A DNA stretch of 13,204 nt from Thermoproteota archaeon (GCA_003649085.1 QMQV01000042.1:1-13204); one strand, 5' to 3'. Shown: positions 1-6,667, counted from the stretch's first letter. Notes: a model not told the origin generated them from the sequence alone. Numbers and translations: made by a program.

Positions 1-1375
1 CTTTAACCACGTCGTCCACGTGAATATTTTTACGCCTAAATTGTTCGATAATTGCTCTAATTTCGTCTTCAGGATTATTCGGAGGGAATATCTCTAGAAC
101 AACAAACCTTCTTTGTAAAGCATATCCCAACGTAAAGAGATATGCTCTATCAAAGCTATTCACCGTTGCGATTACCCTAAAGCCTCCTGGGATCATGTAA
201 TTGGATCTTTCTAGATATTCAAGGAGTCTCTTAGCATCTTCGTCTAATGCATCTTCGCGTGTTTTAAAGGATAGGATCTCTTTGGCAAGGCCTTCTGGAA
301 ACTTCCAGTCTCTGTAATTACTGCTAGGAAACATTGTGAAGAATTCTGCAAGAACTTTATCGGCCTCGGCTCTGTTAAGCTCCTCAATTAAAAGTAGTAC
401 ACCTCCACCTCTTTCCTCAAGTTCAAAATGCCTAGCCAAGGCCTTGAGTAAATGTCCGCTTCTCCACTCTAACCTGCCGTTTTCTCCTAGAACTGGTCCG
501 CCTATGAAGTCATATCTTGTCCAAGCACTAGAAGCAGTGCAGGCATAGAGCTCATAGCCTAACGCCTCAGCTAAAACCTTAGCTAACATAGACTTTCCAG
601 TTGCTGGGGCTCCCATTAAAAGCAGATGCTTACCACTTCGCAAAGCAGCAAGGGCATTTACCAAAACATCGCGTGGATAATATAAACCGTATCTCTCTAC
701 CACTTTTAGTATGTCTTCTAGATTGACTTTTAACCTCTTAACCCTAAGTCCCGTTACACCCCAGCGATCTAAGGCAATATCCTTTAACAAGTTATATTCT
801 TCCTCTTTAATCAGGAAACTTGACCCTTGAGTTATATTACTTGGAATCAAGGTTACAACATATGATGAGCATTTCCTAATGATTTCAGCCAGCGTATCTG
901 ATGGTATATCATACGTAAAAAGCGTTTTATTGAGGGATTTTAATACGCTAGCGTTATTGATAACTTCTGGTATTATAGCTTCAACCTCGATGTAAAATTT
1001 ATAATCCCATTTACCATGTCCCTTAGGAGGCTTAGGCCAGTAGTCCCATCTTACTTCTCCAATAAGCATGTCATTGCTTACCTTACCAAAACCTATGACT
1101 CCACGCTTACTCAGTCCAGCAATGGAGTTAGCAACCATAACGACGTTTAAGACGTTGTAGCTTCTAACCCATTCTGAAAGTTTTCTGTAATCTTCCCTAC
1201 TATGAAAACCCCAGAGAACCCAATTTTCACGCTTTAATTCGGTGAGTCTTTTAGGCGGCTCCGAATCATCGACAAAAGCTTTGGAAAGCTCCTTAATACC
1301 ATAGTCTCTGAAACTCCAAAACCAGTTAATAGCATCACCAGCGATAGCGACATACCCAGACAAGCGATACAGCAC
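1..1375 (-). CDS. McrB-like AAA+ ATPase with N-terminal EVE-like domain, 3' end outside the window
   Basis: This is probably the motor subunit of a modification-dependent McrBC-type restriction system. Seen: residues 255-262 read GAPATGKS (Walker A); residues 328-336 read LLIEELNRA, the McrB/MoxR 'DEINR' Walker B region but with Glu for the usual Asp; further on are the sensor-1 stretch VIATVNSFDRAY and the arginine-rich ALQRRF. Residues about 52-150, with WVLWGFH, VIGFGKV and several Trp, resemble an EVE/modified-base-reading domain (inference). The start is GTG at 1375: a TATA box at 1396-1402 lies about 24 bases upstream, fitting a leaderless message, and a TAG stop lies upstream in frame. 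TTG at 1363 is the alternative. The gene continues past base 1, so a partner such as McrC would lie to the left. The AAA+ assignment is secure, McrB rather than another MoxR-like ATPase is likely, and the EVE call is tentative. Confidence 0.85.
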   Translation of the reverse strand, partial: MLYRLSGYVAIAGDAINWFWSFRDYGIKELSKAFVDDSEPPKRLTELKRENWVLWGFHSREDYRKLSEWVRSYNVLNVVMVANSIAGLSKRGVIGFGKVSNDMLIGEVRWDYWPKPPKGHGKWDYKFYIEVEAIIPEVINNASVLKSLNKTLFTYDIPSDTLAEIIRKCSSYVVTLIPSNITQGSSFLIKEEEYNLLKDIALDRWGVTGLRVKRLKVNLEDILKVVERYGLYYPRDVLVNALAALRSGKHLLLMGAPATGKSMLAKVLAEALGYELYACTASSAWTRYDFIGGPVLGENGRLEWRSGHLLKALARHFELEERGGGVLLLIEELNRAEADKVLAEFFTMFPSSNYRDWKFPEGLAKEILSFKTREDALDEDAKRLLEYLERSNYMIPGGFRVIATVNSFDRAYLFTLGYALQRRFVVLEIFPPNNPEDEIRAIIEQFRRKNIHVDDVVK

Positions 1376-1395
1376 CAGAAATATGTTAAGCTAAA

Positions 1396-1402
1396 CTTTA
1401 TA
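1396..1402 (-). promoter_or_regulatory. TATA box of the McrB-like gene
   Basis: TATAAAG on the minus strand, centred about 24 bases before GTG 1375. This is the spacing expected for an archaeal leaderless transcript and supports that start. Confidence 0.55.
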
Positions 1403-1498
1403 CACATATAGATTTCTTAACACAGTACCATTCTTTAACGCTCGATACTCTACACATCACTCTCTGTGAGACAGCTTAAGAGTACCTATGAAGATTCT

Positions 1499-1514
1499 TA
1501 GATGCTTCCATCTA
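1499..1514. repeat. short perfect inverted repeat (hairpin)
   Basis: TAGATG-CTTC-CATCTA forms a 6-bp stem with a 4-base loop in the spacer between the divergent genes at 1375 and 1597. No T-tract follows it, so a terminator is unlikely. A stem this short can arise by chance in AT-rich DNA. Nothing else stands out in the 1376-1596 spacer apart from the two promoters. Confidence 0.25.
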
Positions 1515-1565
1515 TGTTGATTCATCTTCCATCTCATTTTAAGTTCTTTATAGGAGAACGTAATG

Positions 1566-1572
1566 TATATAA
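1566..1572 (+). promoter_or_regulatory. TATA box of the small membrane protein gene
   Basis: TATATAA is centred about 28 bases before the GTG at 1597, consistent with leaderless transcription starting at or next to that codon. Confidence 0.5.
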
Positions 1573-1596
1573 TCTCGACCTTTCTAAGGCTTTCAC

Positions 1597-1959
1597 GTGG
1601 TTGACATCAGATTAATACCGCTTGCCTCATTAATGATTCTGGCATTAAGTCTCTTTCCACAAGAACTTTTCGTTTCTGTAGTCTGCTTTATGTTTCTTAT
1701 TGATTGTTCAATTTTTGTCCTTGTAAAATTGAAAACAGGAGGTTTTTATGAACCTGGTACGGGGAGGTATATACCATTTTATCAAGCGTTGATGCTGATG
1801 TTTTTATCAATAATCTTAGTATGTTTCCTTTATTATGGGCTTGAACTCATTATTCAAACTATAGCTCAGACGTACGCCTATAAATTAATACTCTCAACTT
1901 TAGCTGTTATGACACTATGTAAGTATGTGGAAGATCTTAAGCGGGGATATCGTGAGTGA
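1597..1959 (+). CDS. small multi-pass membrane protein, unknown function
   Basis: I do not recognise this family. The 120-residue product is mostly hydrophobic. Likely membrane segments are about residues 5-20, 23-44, 62-88 and 92-108, with a short polar loop at 45-61 (KLKTGGFYEPGTGRY) and a charged C-terminal tail (KYVEDLKRGYRE). No catalytic motif or signal peptide is evident. The GTG start is set by a TATA box at 1566-1572 and looks leaderless. It is divergent from the McrB-like gene and converges on the 51-residue ORF that ends 8 bases away. A small membrane protein in a defence-rich block could be an effector or accessory subunit, but nothing in the sequence demonstrates that. Confidence 0.7.
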   Translation: MVDIRLIPLASLMILALSLFPQELFVSVVCFMFLIDCSIFVLVKLKTGGFYEPGTGRYIPFYQALMLMFLSIILVCFLYYGLELIIQTIAQTYAYKLILSTLAVMTLCKYVEDLKRGYRE

Positions 1960-1966
1960 AGGATGG

Positions 1967-2122
1967 CTAATGCTCTTTTATATCTATACCTAACATCTTT
2001 AATCCATAACCCTTGGTCCAAGCTTTAGTAGCTTTCTCACCTTTTGCCTCCTCAATCTTCTTATACCCTTTTATGATAGCTACACGCCTATGGAATATTA
2101 GCTCATCCAGATCGTAAGCCAC
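1967..2122 (-). CDS. 51-residue conserved-looking small protein, unknown function
   Basis: This short ORF begins with GTG (MAYDLDELIFHRR...) and ends with TAG eight bases from the convergent membrane-protein stop. Its start is defined by a full Shine-Dalgarno sequence, GGAGGTG at 2131-2137, eight bases upstream, one of the best ribosome sites in the window. The protein is charged and likely helical, with a Lys/Glu-rich middle (KGYKKIEEAKGEKATKAW) and a Gly-Leu segment (GYGLKMLGI) near the C-terminus. I do not recognise the family. Its size and composition would suit a small regulatory or antitoxin-like protein, but no toxin partner is adjacent. The strong ribosome site and coherent codons make it more likely real than spurious. 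Confidence 0.5.
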   Translation of the reverse strand: MAYDLDELIFHRRVAIIKGYKKIEEAKGEKATKAWTKGYGLKMLGIDIKEH

Positions 2123-2130
2123 TCATCTTG

Positions 2131-2137
2131 CACCTCC
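2131..2137 (-). promoter_or_regulatory. strong Shine-Dalgarno site of the 51-residue ORF
   Basis: GGAGGTG on the minus strand, 8 bases before GTG 2122. It decides the start of this short gene. A TATA-like CTTTTTAAC lies further upstream, near 2156-2165. Confidence 0.55.
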
Positions 2138-2226
2138 TTTTAATTGACTATCTTCTTGTTAAAAAGCTGACGCTAATTTAATGATAATTATTGAGTTATT
2201 AATTCAGCTTGTGACATGCTAGAATA

Positions 2227-2410
2227 GTGAACTACGTAAAGTTGGAACTGTTATGGCAATTGCAACTTCATTAGCAGGGCTCGTATTCTCACTTCTTATT
2301 GCTTTAAGCGTACACAGCATAACCGCGAATTTTCTCTAGTCTTATCATTAATCGAGACAACGACACTCGTAGTGCTCATAGCTATGGGGTGAAAGCACTT
2401 AAGATAGGTC
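2227..2410 (+). pseudogene. decayed partial copy of the 3' end of the zinc-ribbon membrane protein gene (8956-9486)
   Basis: From about 2227 this stretch aligns base for base with about 9302-9486, the last third of the intact zinc-ribbon membrane gene. My hand alignment gives roughly 84% identity over about 165 bases. Identical runs include GCAACTTCATTAGCAGGGCT and ATTGCTTTAAGCGT. Most differences are G to A or C to T in this copy, the direction expected of drift without constraint. One base is lost in the run aligned with 9400-9412. That shifts the frame and brings in TAG at once, and the Trp codon near the end has become TGA. The zinc-ribbon 5' part is absent here. Homology may continue weakly to about 2440. 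The remaining bases of this 2123-2448 gap show no other gene. Confidence 0.85.
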
Positions 2411-2448
2411 TTTCAGAATTTTTTACACGTGGGTCATAGCAAGTGATC

Positions 2449-3150
2449 TTACCTTATCTTTAGTATCTTATGGTTGCTTGTTATAAAGTAGATTTCTAAG
2501 TCATTTAGCCATGGATCGTATTTCTTTGCGAACTTTTCGAAGGTTTCTTTATTTCCAGCGCCAACGATGATTTTCCTCCATTTCTTTTTAGTGTAATGCT
2601 CTAGTTTTTCCATTAACCATACGTATTCGACTATGTTGCTCATTTCAGCTGATGCTTGGCCTTTAAATTTTAGATTCTTGAAGTCTCCGACTATGCCATG
2701 TTTTTCATTTACGAGGTCAAATTCCTTGTATTTTCCCCTTATATTGAGCCTCGCTTTGTATAGTTCTATACTTAGGTATTCGCTCATTAGCTTTCTCGCT
2801 TCATCTTCCGTAACCTCATATTCCTCGTTAGAGAAGTATTCATTACTTTGCTCTTGATCGTGCTCAAAGGTATACGTATATTGTGCGCTAGCGCCGTAGC
2901 CGCTTGGAGGCGTTTCTGACGAGTCTAATATAACGGTAATCTTATGACCAAGCTTTCTTAGGCGCTCGCTAAAATACTCCATGGCTTTATTTGCTCCCAA
3001 AGCTGTACATACTGCTGGTATACGGTTACGAAGACCCATTTCTTTATGGACATCGCCAGCTCTTATGGTAACGAAAGCTTCGCCTTTGTCAAAAGCAGGC
3101 TTAATATACTTCTCAAACACGTAAGCCCTTATTTCATTAACAAGACCCAT
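2449..3150 (-). CDS. winged-helix plus PD-(D/E)XK nuclease-like protein
   Basis: This 233-residue protein has two parts. Residues about 1-70, with VTIRAGDVHKEMGL and RIPAVCTALGA, match an N-terminal winged-helix segment that I recall from many archaeal hypothetical proteins. The C-terminal half carries a PD-(D/E)XK-like core: FDLV around Asp145, then IVGDFKNLK with Asp156 and Lys158 in the DxK arrangement. A Tyr-rich acidic linker (about 95-120) joins them. The predicted role is DNA binding and cleavage, but no modification partner is adjacent and the target is unknown. The ATG at 3150 has no ideal signals: a purine-rich AAGGAG lies 17 bases upstream, too far for a normal ribosome site. It is a single gene, divergent from the zinc-finger gene at 3291. 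The domain calls come from motif reading; the nuclease call is likely, the DNA target is not known. Confidence 0.75.
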   Translation of the reverse strand: MGLVNEIRAYVFEKYIKPAFDKGEAFVTIRAGDVHKEMGLRNRIPAVCTALGANKAMEYFSERLRKLGHKITVILDSSETPPSGYGASAQYTYTFEHDQEQSNEYFSNEEYEVTEDEARKLMSEYLSIELYKARLNIRGKYKEFDLVNEKHGIVGDFKNLKFKGQASAEMSNIVEYVWLMEKLEHYTKKKWRKIIVGAGNKETFEKFAKKYDPWLNDLEIYFITSNHKILKIR

Positions 3151-3250
3151 ATTAGTAAAAAGATTTTCTCCTTCTTCTTAACTATTTAGATTATAGATTA
3201 TTACAAAGTGCCCCAAATTCTGTTTACGGCATGTTTGTCTGGAGACTAAG

Positions 3251-3258
3251 TATATAAA
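3251..3258 (+). promoter_or_regulatory. TATA box of the C2H2-like gene
   Basis: TATATAAA is centred about 36 bases before ATG 3291. The expected transcription start near 3280 would leave a leader of about 10 bases. Confidence 0.5.
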
Positions 3259-3290
3259 AAGCAATGAAATAATACTCTGATGACAGAAAA

Positions 3291-3518
3291 ATGGTTCGAA
3301 GAAAAGTTATGGTAGAAGAAGTTAGGAGTGAAAGATGCCCGGTTTGCTCGAAACAAGCTTCTAGGCTTTGGTATATAGCGTTGCATGTAGCTATGAAGAG
3401 AGATGATAAGCATATACGCTGGAAACAGCAGCATGGTTTGCCAAGAGATTACGAGACGTTTAGAGAAGTTGGAAAGATTGCTAAGCAAATACTTGAAATT
3501 CTTTCTACAAAAAGCTGA
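3291..3518 (+). CDS. small C2H2-like zinc-binding protein
   Basis: The 75-residue product has CPVC (Cys16, Cys19) followed by His32 and His41, giving C-x2-C-x12-H-x8-H, with aromatic and Leu residues between as in a C2H2 finger. The rest (HGLPRDYETFREVGKIAKQILEIL) is a likely helix. Small proteins of this kind are common in archaea and usually lack an assigned role; nucleic-acid or protein binding is the reasonable guess. The ATG at 3291 lies just downstream of a TATA box; an internal ATG at 3309 would still keep the finger. The antisense frame over the same bases has no recognisable motif and I treat it as a shadow. Confidence 0.7.
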   Translation: MVRRKVMVEEVRSERCPVCSKQASRLWYIALHVAMKRDDKHIRWKQQHGLPRDYETFREVGKIAKQILEILSTKS

Positions 3519-3537
3519 CTCTATAGTGTTTCCTTAC

Positions 3538-3768
3538 CTACTGTTGAAGTAAGCGATGTAGAAGCTCATTCATTTTCCGTTCATACTCTTTCCTAGCTTT
3601 TACTTCTTCTTTACCGTCTAAGCTGAAATCGCCACAGTTTTCACATTTTACCTTGTAGATGAAGTATGCATTGTTGTTTTGCTTAACTTCTACCCTTTCA
3701 TAAATTGTTGCTATATTACCACAACGTGGACAGATAATGTTTCTACTCATACGCTTTGTTGAAGACAT
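3538..3768 (-). CDS. small zinc-ribbon protein, operon partner of the JAMM protease
   Basis: This 76-residue protein has a four-cysteine zinc ribbon (CPRCGN at 13-18 and CENCGD at 42-47) and a charged helical tail (about 53-76). It lies 17 bases downstream of the JAMM metalloprotease on the same strand, so the two are probably co-transcribed. Its ATG at 3768 is set by AAAGGTG at 3776-3782, seven bases upstream; a second ATG seven codons in is possible. Zinc ribbons next to JAMM proteins could act in substrate recognition, but that is inference. I do not recognise a named family. Confidence 0.75.
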   Translation of the reverse strand: MSSTKRMSRNIICPRCGNIATIYERVEVKQNNNAYFIYKVKCENCGDFSLDGKEEVKARKEYERKMNELLHRLLQQ

Positions 3769-3785
3769 AAGGCTACACCTTTAAG

Positions 3786-4310
3786 TTAAAATGTGAGATC
3801 AAAGCCTAAAATATATGGACATAAAAGTGGGCATTGTATAATAGTACCATCCTTCTTCTTGTAATAACAAGCTAAAGTTAAATGATAACCACCAATGGTC
3901 CCCGATAACATCATCCCTTTAGGATCCTGTTTCCATACGGTCTTTCTTTTAGCTTCATTCACCGCTACCACTATTTCTATCATACACTTCTCTATAGCCT
4001 CTTCATCCTCATCGCTAAGCTTTGCTGTAGCTTTCTTACCTCCTCTTTGCGTATGTGAGTGGTACTCCCCAACGTAGTTTAACTGAGTAATTTTAGGCAG
4101 TATTTCTTTGACTCTTGACTCTCTCTTAGTTGAGATTATTACTTGTGAATACGATCTTTCCGCTAACTGATAGGGAAATGAGTACTCGACTACTATCCTG
4201 TTATCACGTAAATTATATCCAAGAAGAGCTCCCGTACATTCTTTCTTAAAAGCTTCTACAGCTGAAAGCACAATGCCTATGAAGGCTTTATCAGAAAGTA
4301 GCACATCCAA
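3786..4310 (-). CDS. JAMM/MPN+ (JAB) zinc metalloprotease
   Basis: This 174-residue protein carries the complete JAMM signature: Glu24 in KKECTGALLGY, His84 and His86 in EYHSHT, and Ser99-Asp102 in LSDED, matching E ... H-x-H ... S-x2-D. Proteins of this family remove ubiquitin-like modifiers or cleave C-terminal tails using one zinc ion. Archaeal members act on SAMP-like small modifiers, and related JAB enzymes occur in bacterial defence operons with ubiquitin-like proteins (established knowledge). No ubiquitin-like or E1 gene is visible here. Extra cysteines near the C-terminus (CYYKK, CPLLCPY) could bind a second metal or form a disulfide. The start is TTG at 4310, supported by GGGGAG upstream and a TATA-like AAAGTTTAAG at 4331-4340; a TAG precedes it in frame. 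Confidence 0.85.
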   Translation of the reverse strand: MDVLLSDKAFIGIVLSAVEAFKKECTGALLGYNLRDNRIVVEYSFPYQLAERSYSQVIISTKRESRVKEILPKITQLNYVGEYHSHTQRGGKKATAKLSDEDEEAIEKCMIEIVVAVNEAKRKTVWKQDPKGMMLSGTIGGYHLTLACYYKKKDGTIIQCPLLCPYILGFDLTF

Positions 4311-4330
4311 AACGTTTCTCCCCTACCATT

Positions 4331-4340
4331 CTTAAACTTT
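4331..4340 (-). promoter_or_regulatory. TATA-like element of the JAMM operon
   Basis: AAAGTTTAAG is centred about 25 bases before TTG 4310, fitting a leaderless start. A GGGGAG nearer the gene would instead serve a short leader, so which mode applies is unclear. Confidence 0.4.
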
Positions 4341-4399
4341 TAACTGTAGATAATATTGTTACTGACTATAATTTATACGTTGTGGTATGAGTTTTAAAT

Positions 4400-4422
4400 A
4401 GAGATATGCTTTTTATATCTCT
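4400..4422. repeat. perfect 8-bp inverted repeat between divergent promoters
   Basis: AGAGATAT, a 7-base spacer (GCTTTTT), then ATATCTCT. It sits between the divergent JAMM operon and coiled-coil gene, directly upstream of the latter's TATA element. The position suits a dimeric regulator's operator, but AT-rich palindromes also arise by chance and I found no second copy. Confidence 0.35.
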
Positions 4423-4427
4423 GATAA

Positions 4428-4437
4428 TTTTAAACTT
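4428..4437 (+). promoter_or_regulatory. TATA-like element of the coiled-coil membrane protein gene
   Basis: TTTTAAACTT is centred about 23 bases before TTG 4455, consistent with leaderless initiation. Confidence 0.45.
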
Positions 4438-4454
4438 TTATCACGGGGCTTCGA

Positions 4455-5237
4455 TTGAGTAAGGAACTGTGGCAAAGCTTAAAGAAGTTAATTAAACTAT
4501 CTGAAAAAGAGAGGTTAATCCTTATTTTGATGGTAGTTTTAATAGTCATGGCTTACATTATATTAGGTCTTGGACAAGCTAATGCAGAACTTAGAAGTGA
4601 GCTTAAGGAGTTAAAGGATGAAATACATAGCCTTAAACAGAAAGTTACTAGTTATGAAGAGTTAACTAAATCCTTATCAAGCGATATATCGATTGTTAAT
4701 TCGGAAATTGAAGATATTAAGGGCGTAATTCAAAACTTGTTCAAGAAGTATGAGACATTAGTAAACTTACCATTAGAAGATCTTCAGCGATTAGAAAACT
4801 TGAGTTTTGAACTTAGCGAAGCGCTAAATGATATGAAAGCACTCGAAAATAAGGTGGAGATGTTTTTAGCCGTCATGACCTTTAAAGAGCAATTATCAGG
4901 ACTTGGTGATTTATTCGTAGAAATAATTGTTGACCAGGCTTTTGACTATGTCGCCAAGAATATTTCCTTAGCACTTCGCTACATGTTAGAGGGAGTTAAG
5001 GACATAATATCAGACACCGTACGCGCAGAATTCCCAAAGATTACATGGCATAAAGACTATATCGTTAGAGTAAGCGACGATATTTTCTTCCTTCGCATGA
5101 GTGGATCTATTCCTGTCGCTTTAGCAAACATCAAAATACCTTACCTTAAAATTCACGTCATCGTCGAAGGAAAGGTCAATATCCAAACTGAACAAATAGC
5201 TGATGTGAAAATTGTATCAGTAAGTGTTGAAATCTAA
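4455..5237 (+). CDS. membrane-anchored coiled-coil protein, unknown function
   Basis: This 260-residue protein has one N-terminal membrane anchor (about residues 20-42, ILILMVVLIVMAYIILGLG). A long heptad-rich coiled coil follows (about 45-135: ELRSELKELKDEIHSLKQK and onward). The folded-looking C-terminal part has amphipathic helices (about 140-195) and then beta-rich sequence ending in VKIVSVSVEI. The short positively charged N-terminus before the anchor suggests the coiled coil faces outside, by the positive-inside rule. I do not recognise the family, and there is no enzyme motif. The TTG start fits the TATA-like element at 4428-4437. A scaffold, tether or adhesion role is possible but unproven. 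It is a single gene, divergent from the JAMM operon. Confidence 0.7.
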   Translation: MSKELWQSLKKLIKLSEKERLILILMVVLIVMAYIILGLGQANAELRSELKELKDEIHSLKQKVTSYEELTKSLSSDISIVNSEIEDIKGVIQNLFKKYETLVNLPLEDLQRLENLSFELSEALNDMKALENKVEMFLAVMTFKEQLSGLGDLFVEIIVDQAFDYVAKNISLALRYMLEGVKDIISDTVRAEFPKITWHKDYIVRVSDDIFFLRMSGSIPVALANIKIPYLKIHVIVEGKVNIQTEQIADVKIVSVSVEI

Positions 5238-5296
5238 TATATGTGAACATGCTTGAAGTCGACCATTTACCTTGTAATCTACATTGAGTTTAGCTG

Positions 5297-5443
5297 TTAA
5301 TATGCTTCTGATGATTGCGTACCGACAACGGTAAGTAATTTCCCACTTTTAATGCTATACGTGCTCTCTAGAAGTAGTTTTAGTTTTTCACGATATGGCT
5401 TTGACTATATTTTGTGCTCATTAGCTATCATATATTTTATCAT
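5297..5443 (-). pseudogene. possible remnant of a small gene, interrupted by one TAG
   Basis: On the minus strand an ATG at 5443 opens a frame that hits TAG after 12 codons (5405-5407), then stays open for 35 further codons to TAA at 5297. The part after the TAG reads like protein (EKLKLLLEST, then SGKLLTVVGT). The ATG lies about 24 bases from an ATTTATAAGG element that also serves the opposite M48 gene. I recognise no family. It may be a broken small gene or a chance open stretch in the 5238-5496 spacer; I see nothing else there. Confidence 0.25.
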
Positions 5444-5459
5444 AGTTGTCTTAAAAATC

Positions 5460-5468
5460 CTTATAAAT
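5460..5468 (+). promoter_or_regulatory. TATA box of the M48 protease gene
   Basis: CTTATAAAT is centred near 5464. The expected transcription start near 5489 lies after the TTG at 5479, so it favours ATG 5497 as the first codon. Confidence 0.5.
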
Positions 5469-5496
5469 AACACTCGTATTGTCTTTTGACGGGGAC

Positions 5497-6330
5497 ATGG
5501 TAGCGAGAAACGTAAGGAATGTTCTTAAAAGCATTAAGAGGATATTATTAAAATCGTGGTTTAAAGTATTAGCTTGGTCATTAGGTTTTAAGTACATTAA
5601 GCCTGCTCCTGAAGATATTGTTAAGCTAGTCAATAAAGTGGCTAGCGAAATGAATGTCAAAGTGAAGAGCGTTTACATATGTGCTAAAAAGAATCATGAG
5701 GCTAACGCTATGGTCTTTTTTAGCCGCGTTTTCATTTATCACGATTCTCTTAACGTTTTAAACTTAAATGAATTAGAAGCTCTGATTGCACATGAGCTGT
5801 CGCATCTTAGCTTACATCATATACGCAGGCATACAACCGAAATGAATAAAACATTTTTAAGGATTGCATTATGCTATGCATTCATGGTACTTATGATTAT
5901 CGTCGGATGGATTAAATTCTTTTACATTATGCCAGAAATTGCTATGTTAGGAGCTCGCTTAAGCGCCATAACGTTACTTTCTACACTTATGGTTTTATGG
6001 ATTAGGCATGCTAATGCCTTTGGGTGTCAATTAGAGCTTGAGGCGGACTTACACGCCACATCAGCGATAAAAGACGCTTTGCTGTACGCGATTACCCTCA
6101 TCAAACTCCATGTATATAGTAAACAGTTTAGCGAGTATGGGAAACCATTTCCGTTAAGGAAGGTAATTAAAAGGCTTAAGGATATTAAGAGAAAAATCTT
6201 GGGGGATACGCATCCAAACTTAAAAACACGCATAATGTATCTTGAAATAGACGAAGAATGTTATGAAGATTTACAGAGCGTAGTTAACATGGTTAAGCGA
6301 CGCTTTAAATTTGGGATGCCGATATGTTAA
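5497..6330 (+). CDS. M48 family (HtpX-like) membrane zinc metalloprotease
   Basis: The motifs are clear: LIAHELSHLSLHH contains the HExxH zinc site, the third ligand Glu sits in LELEADLHAT, and a C-terminal THPNLKTRI matches the family's 'HP..RI' block. HtpX-like enzymes degrade misfolded membrane proteins. Two hydrophobic segments lie between the HExxH and the third ligand (about residues 121-145 and 148-170 from this start), as in HtpX. However, the N-terminal part (SWFKVLAWSLGF) is only weakly hydrophobic, so the usual N-terminal pair of membrane segments seems reduced or missing. The start is uncertain: ATG 5497 fits the TATA box, while TTG 5479 would add six residues. It is a single gene converging on the Hjc-like gene. 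Family call firm; physiological substrate unknown. Confidence 0.88.
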   Translation: MVARNVRNVLKSIKRILLKSWFKVLAWSLGFKYIKPAPEDIVKLVNKVASEMNVKVKSVYICAKKNHEANAMVFFSRVFIYHDSLNVLNLNELEALIAHELSHLSLHHIRRHTTEMNKTFLRIALCYAFMVLMIIVGWIKFFYIMPEIAMLGARLSAITLLSTLMVLWIRHANAFGCQLELEADLHATSAIKDALLYAITLIKLHVYSKQFSEYGKPFPLRKVIKRLKDIKRKILGDTHPNLKTRIMYLEIDEECYEDLQSVVNMVKRRFKFGMPIC

Positions 6331-6353
6331 AGGACATCCGATGGAAAGTGAGG

Positions 6354-6644
6354 CTAATATACAAATAGTGAGTCTACGCCGCTTGAATCTACGTGCATGA
6401 TTAATGCTTTGGCTTTTTTACTTTTAGCTACGCGTCTTAGTTTTCTTATTTCTCGTCTCGTAGGTCTTGAACTATGTGATTTTACCTGTATTAGGAGTTT
6501 TCTTCCGTTTTTTAACGCGTATAGGTCATATGGCCCTCGGCTACCTTTGCTTTGTTTTACTAACCATCCTTTTTCTTGTAGTTTTTTCATGACTTTTCGC
6601 TCTGCTACTATTCCCTTTGTGTAGGGAGAAAGTTTTCTTGGCAT
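6354..6644 (-). CDS. Hjc-like PD-(D/E)XK nuclease (Holliday-junction-resolvase family)
   Basis: The 96-residue product follows the archaeal Hjc layout: KGIVAERKVMKKLQEKGW with Glu15, then SKGSRGPYDLYAL with Asp40, then LLIQVKS with Lys55. The central acidic residue of the E-x-K motif is Gln here (QVK), a change found in several PD-(D/E)XK relatives. The tail is very basic (SSRPTRREIRKLRR), suiting DNA binding, and somewhat short for a true Hjc. Hjc cuts four-way DNA junctions symmetrically as a dimer; this protein may instead be an accessory nuclease of that fold. The ATG at 6644 is about 28 bases from a TATA box at 6668-6676, so the message is nearly leaderless. It is divergent from module 1 and converges on the M48 gene. 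Confidence 0.75.
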   Translation of the reverse strand: MPRKLSPYTKGIVAERKVMKKLQEKGWLVKQSKGSRGPYDLYALKNGRKLLIQVKSHSSRPTRREIRKLRRVAKSKKAKALIMHVDSSGVDSLFVY

Positions 6645-6667
6645 AAAGAGGATTTCGTGATTTAGAG

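Noticed and set aside
336..548. Plus-strand open frame of 70 residues
   Set aside because: It lies opposite the McrB-like gene, whose Walker A/B codons occupy this region, and has a Ser/Pro-rich low-complexity translation typical of an antisense shadow.
1440..1560. Possible non-coding RNA in the 1376-1596 spacer
   Set aside because: Only one short hairpin is visible; there is no GC-rich core, box C/D or H/ACA pattern that I could support.
3246..3488. Minus-strand frame of 80 residues over the C2H2-like gene
   Set aside because: The opposite strand has a zinc-finger pattern and a TATA box; this frame has no motif or promoter.
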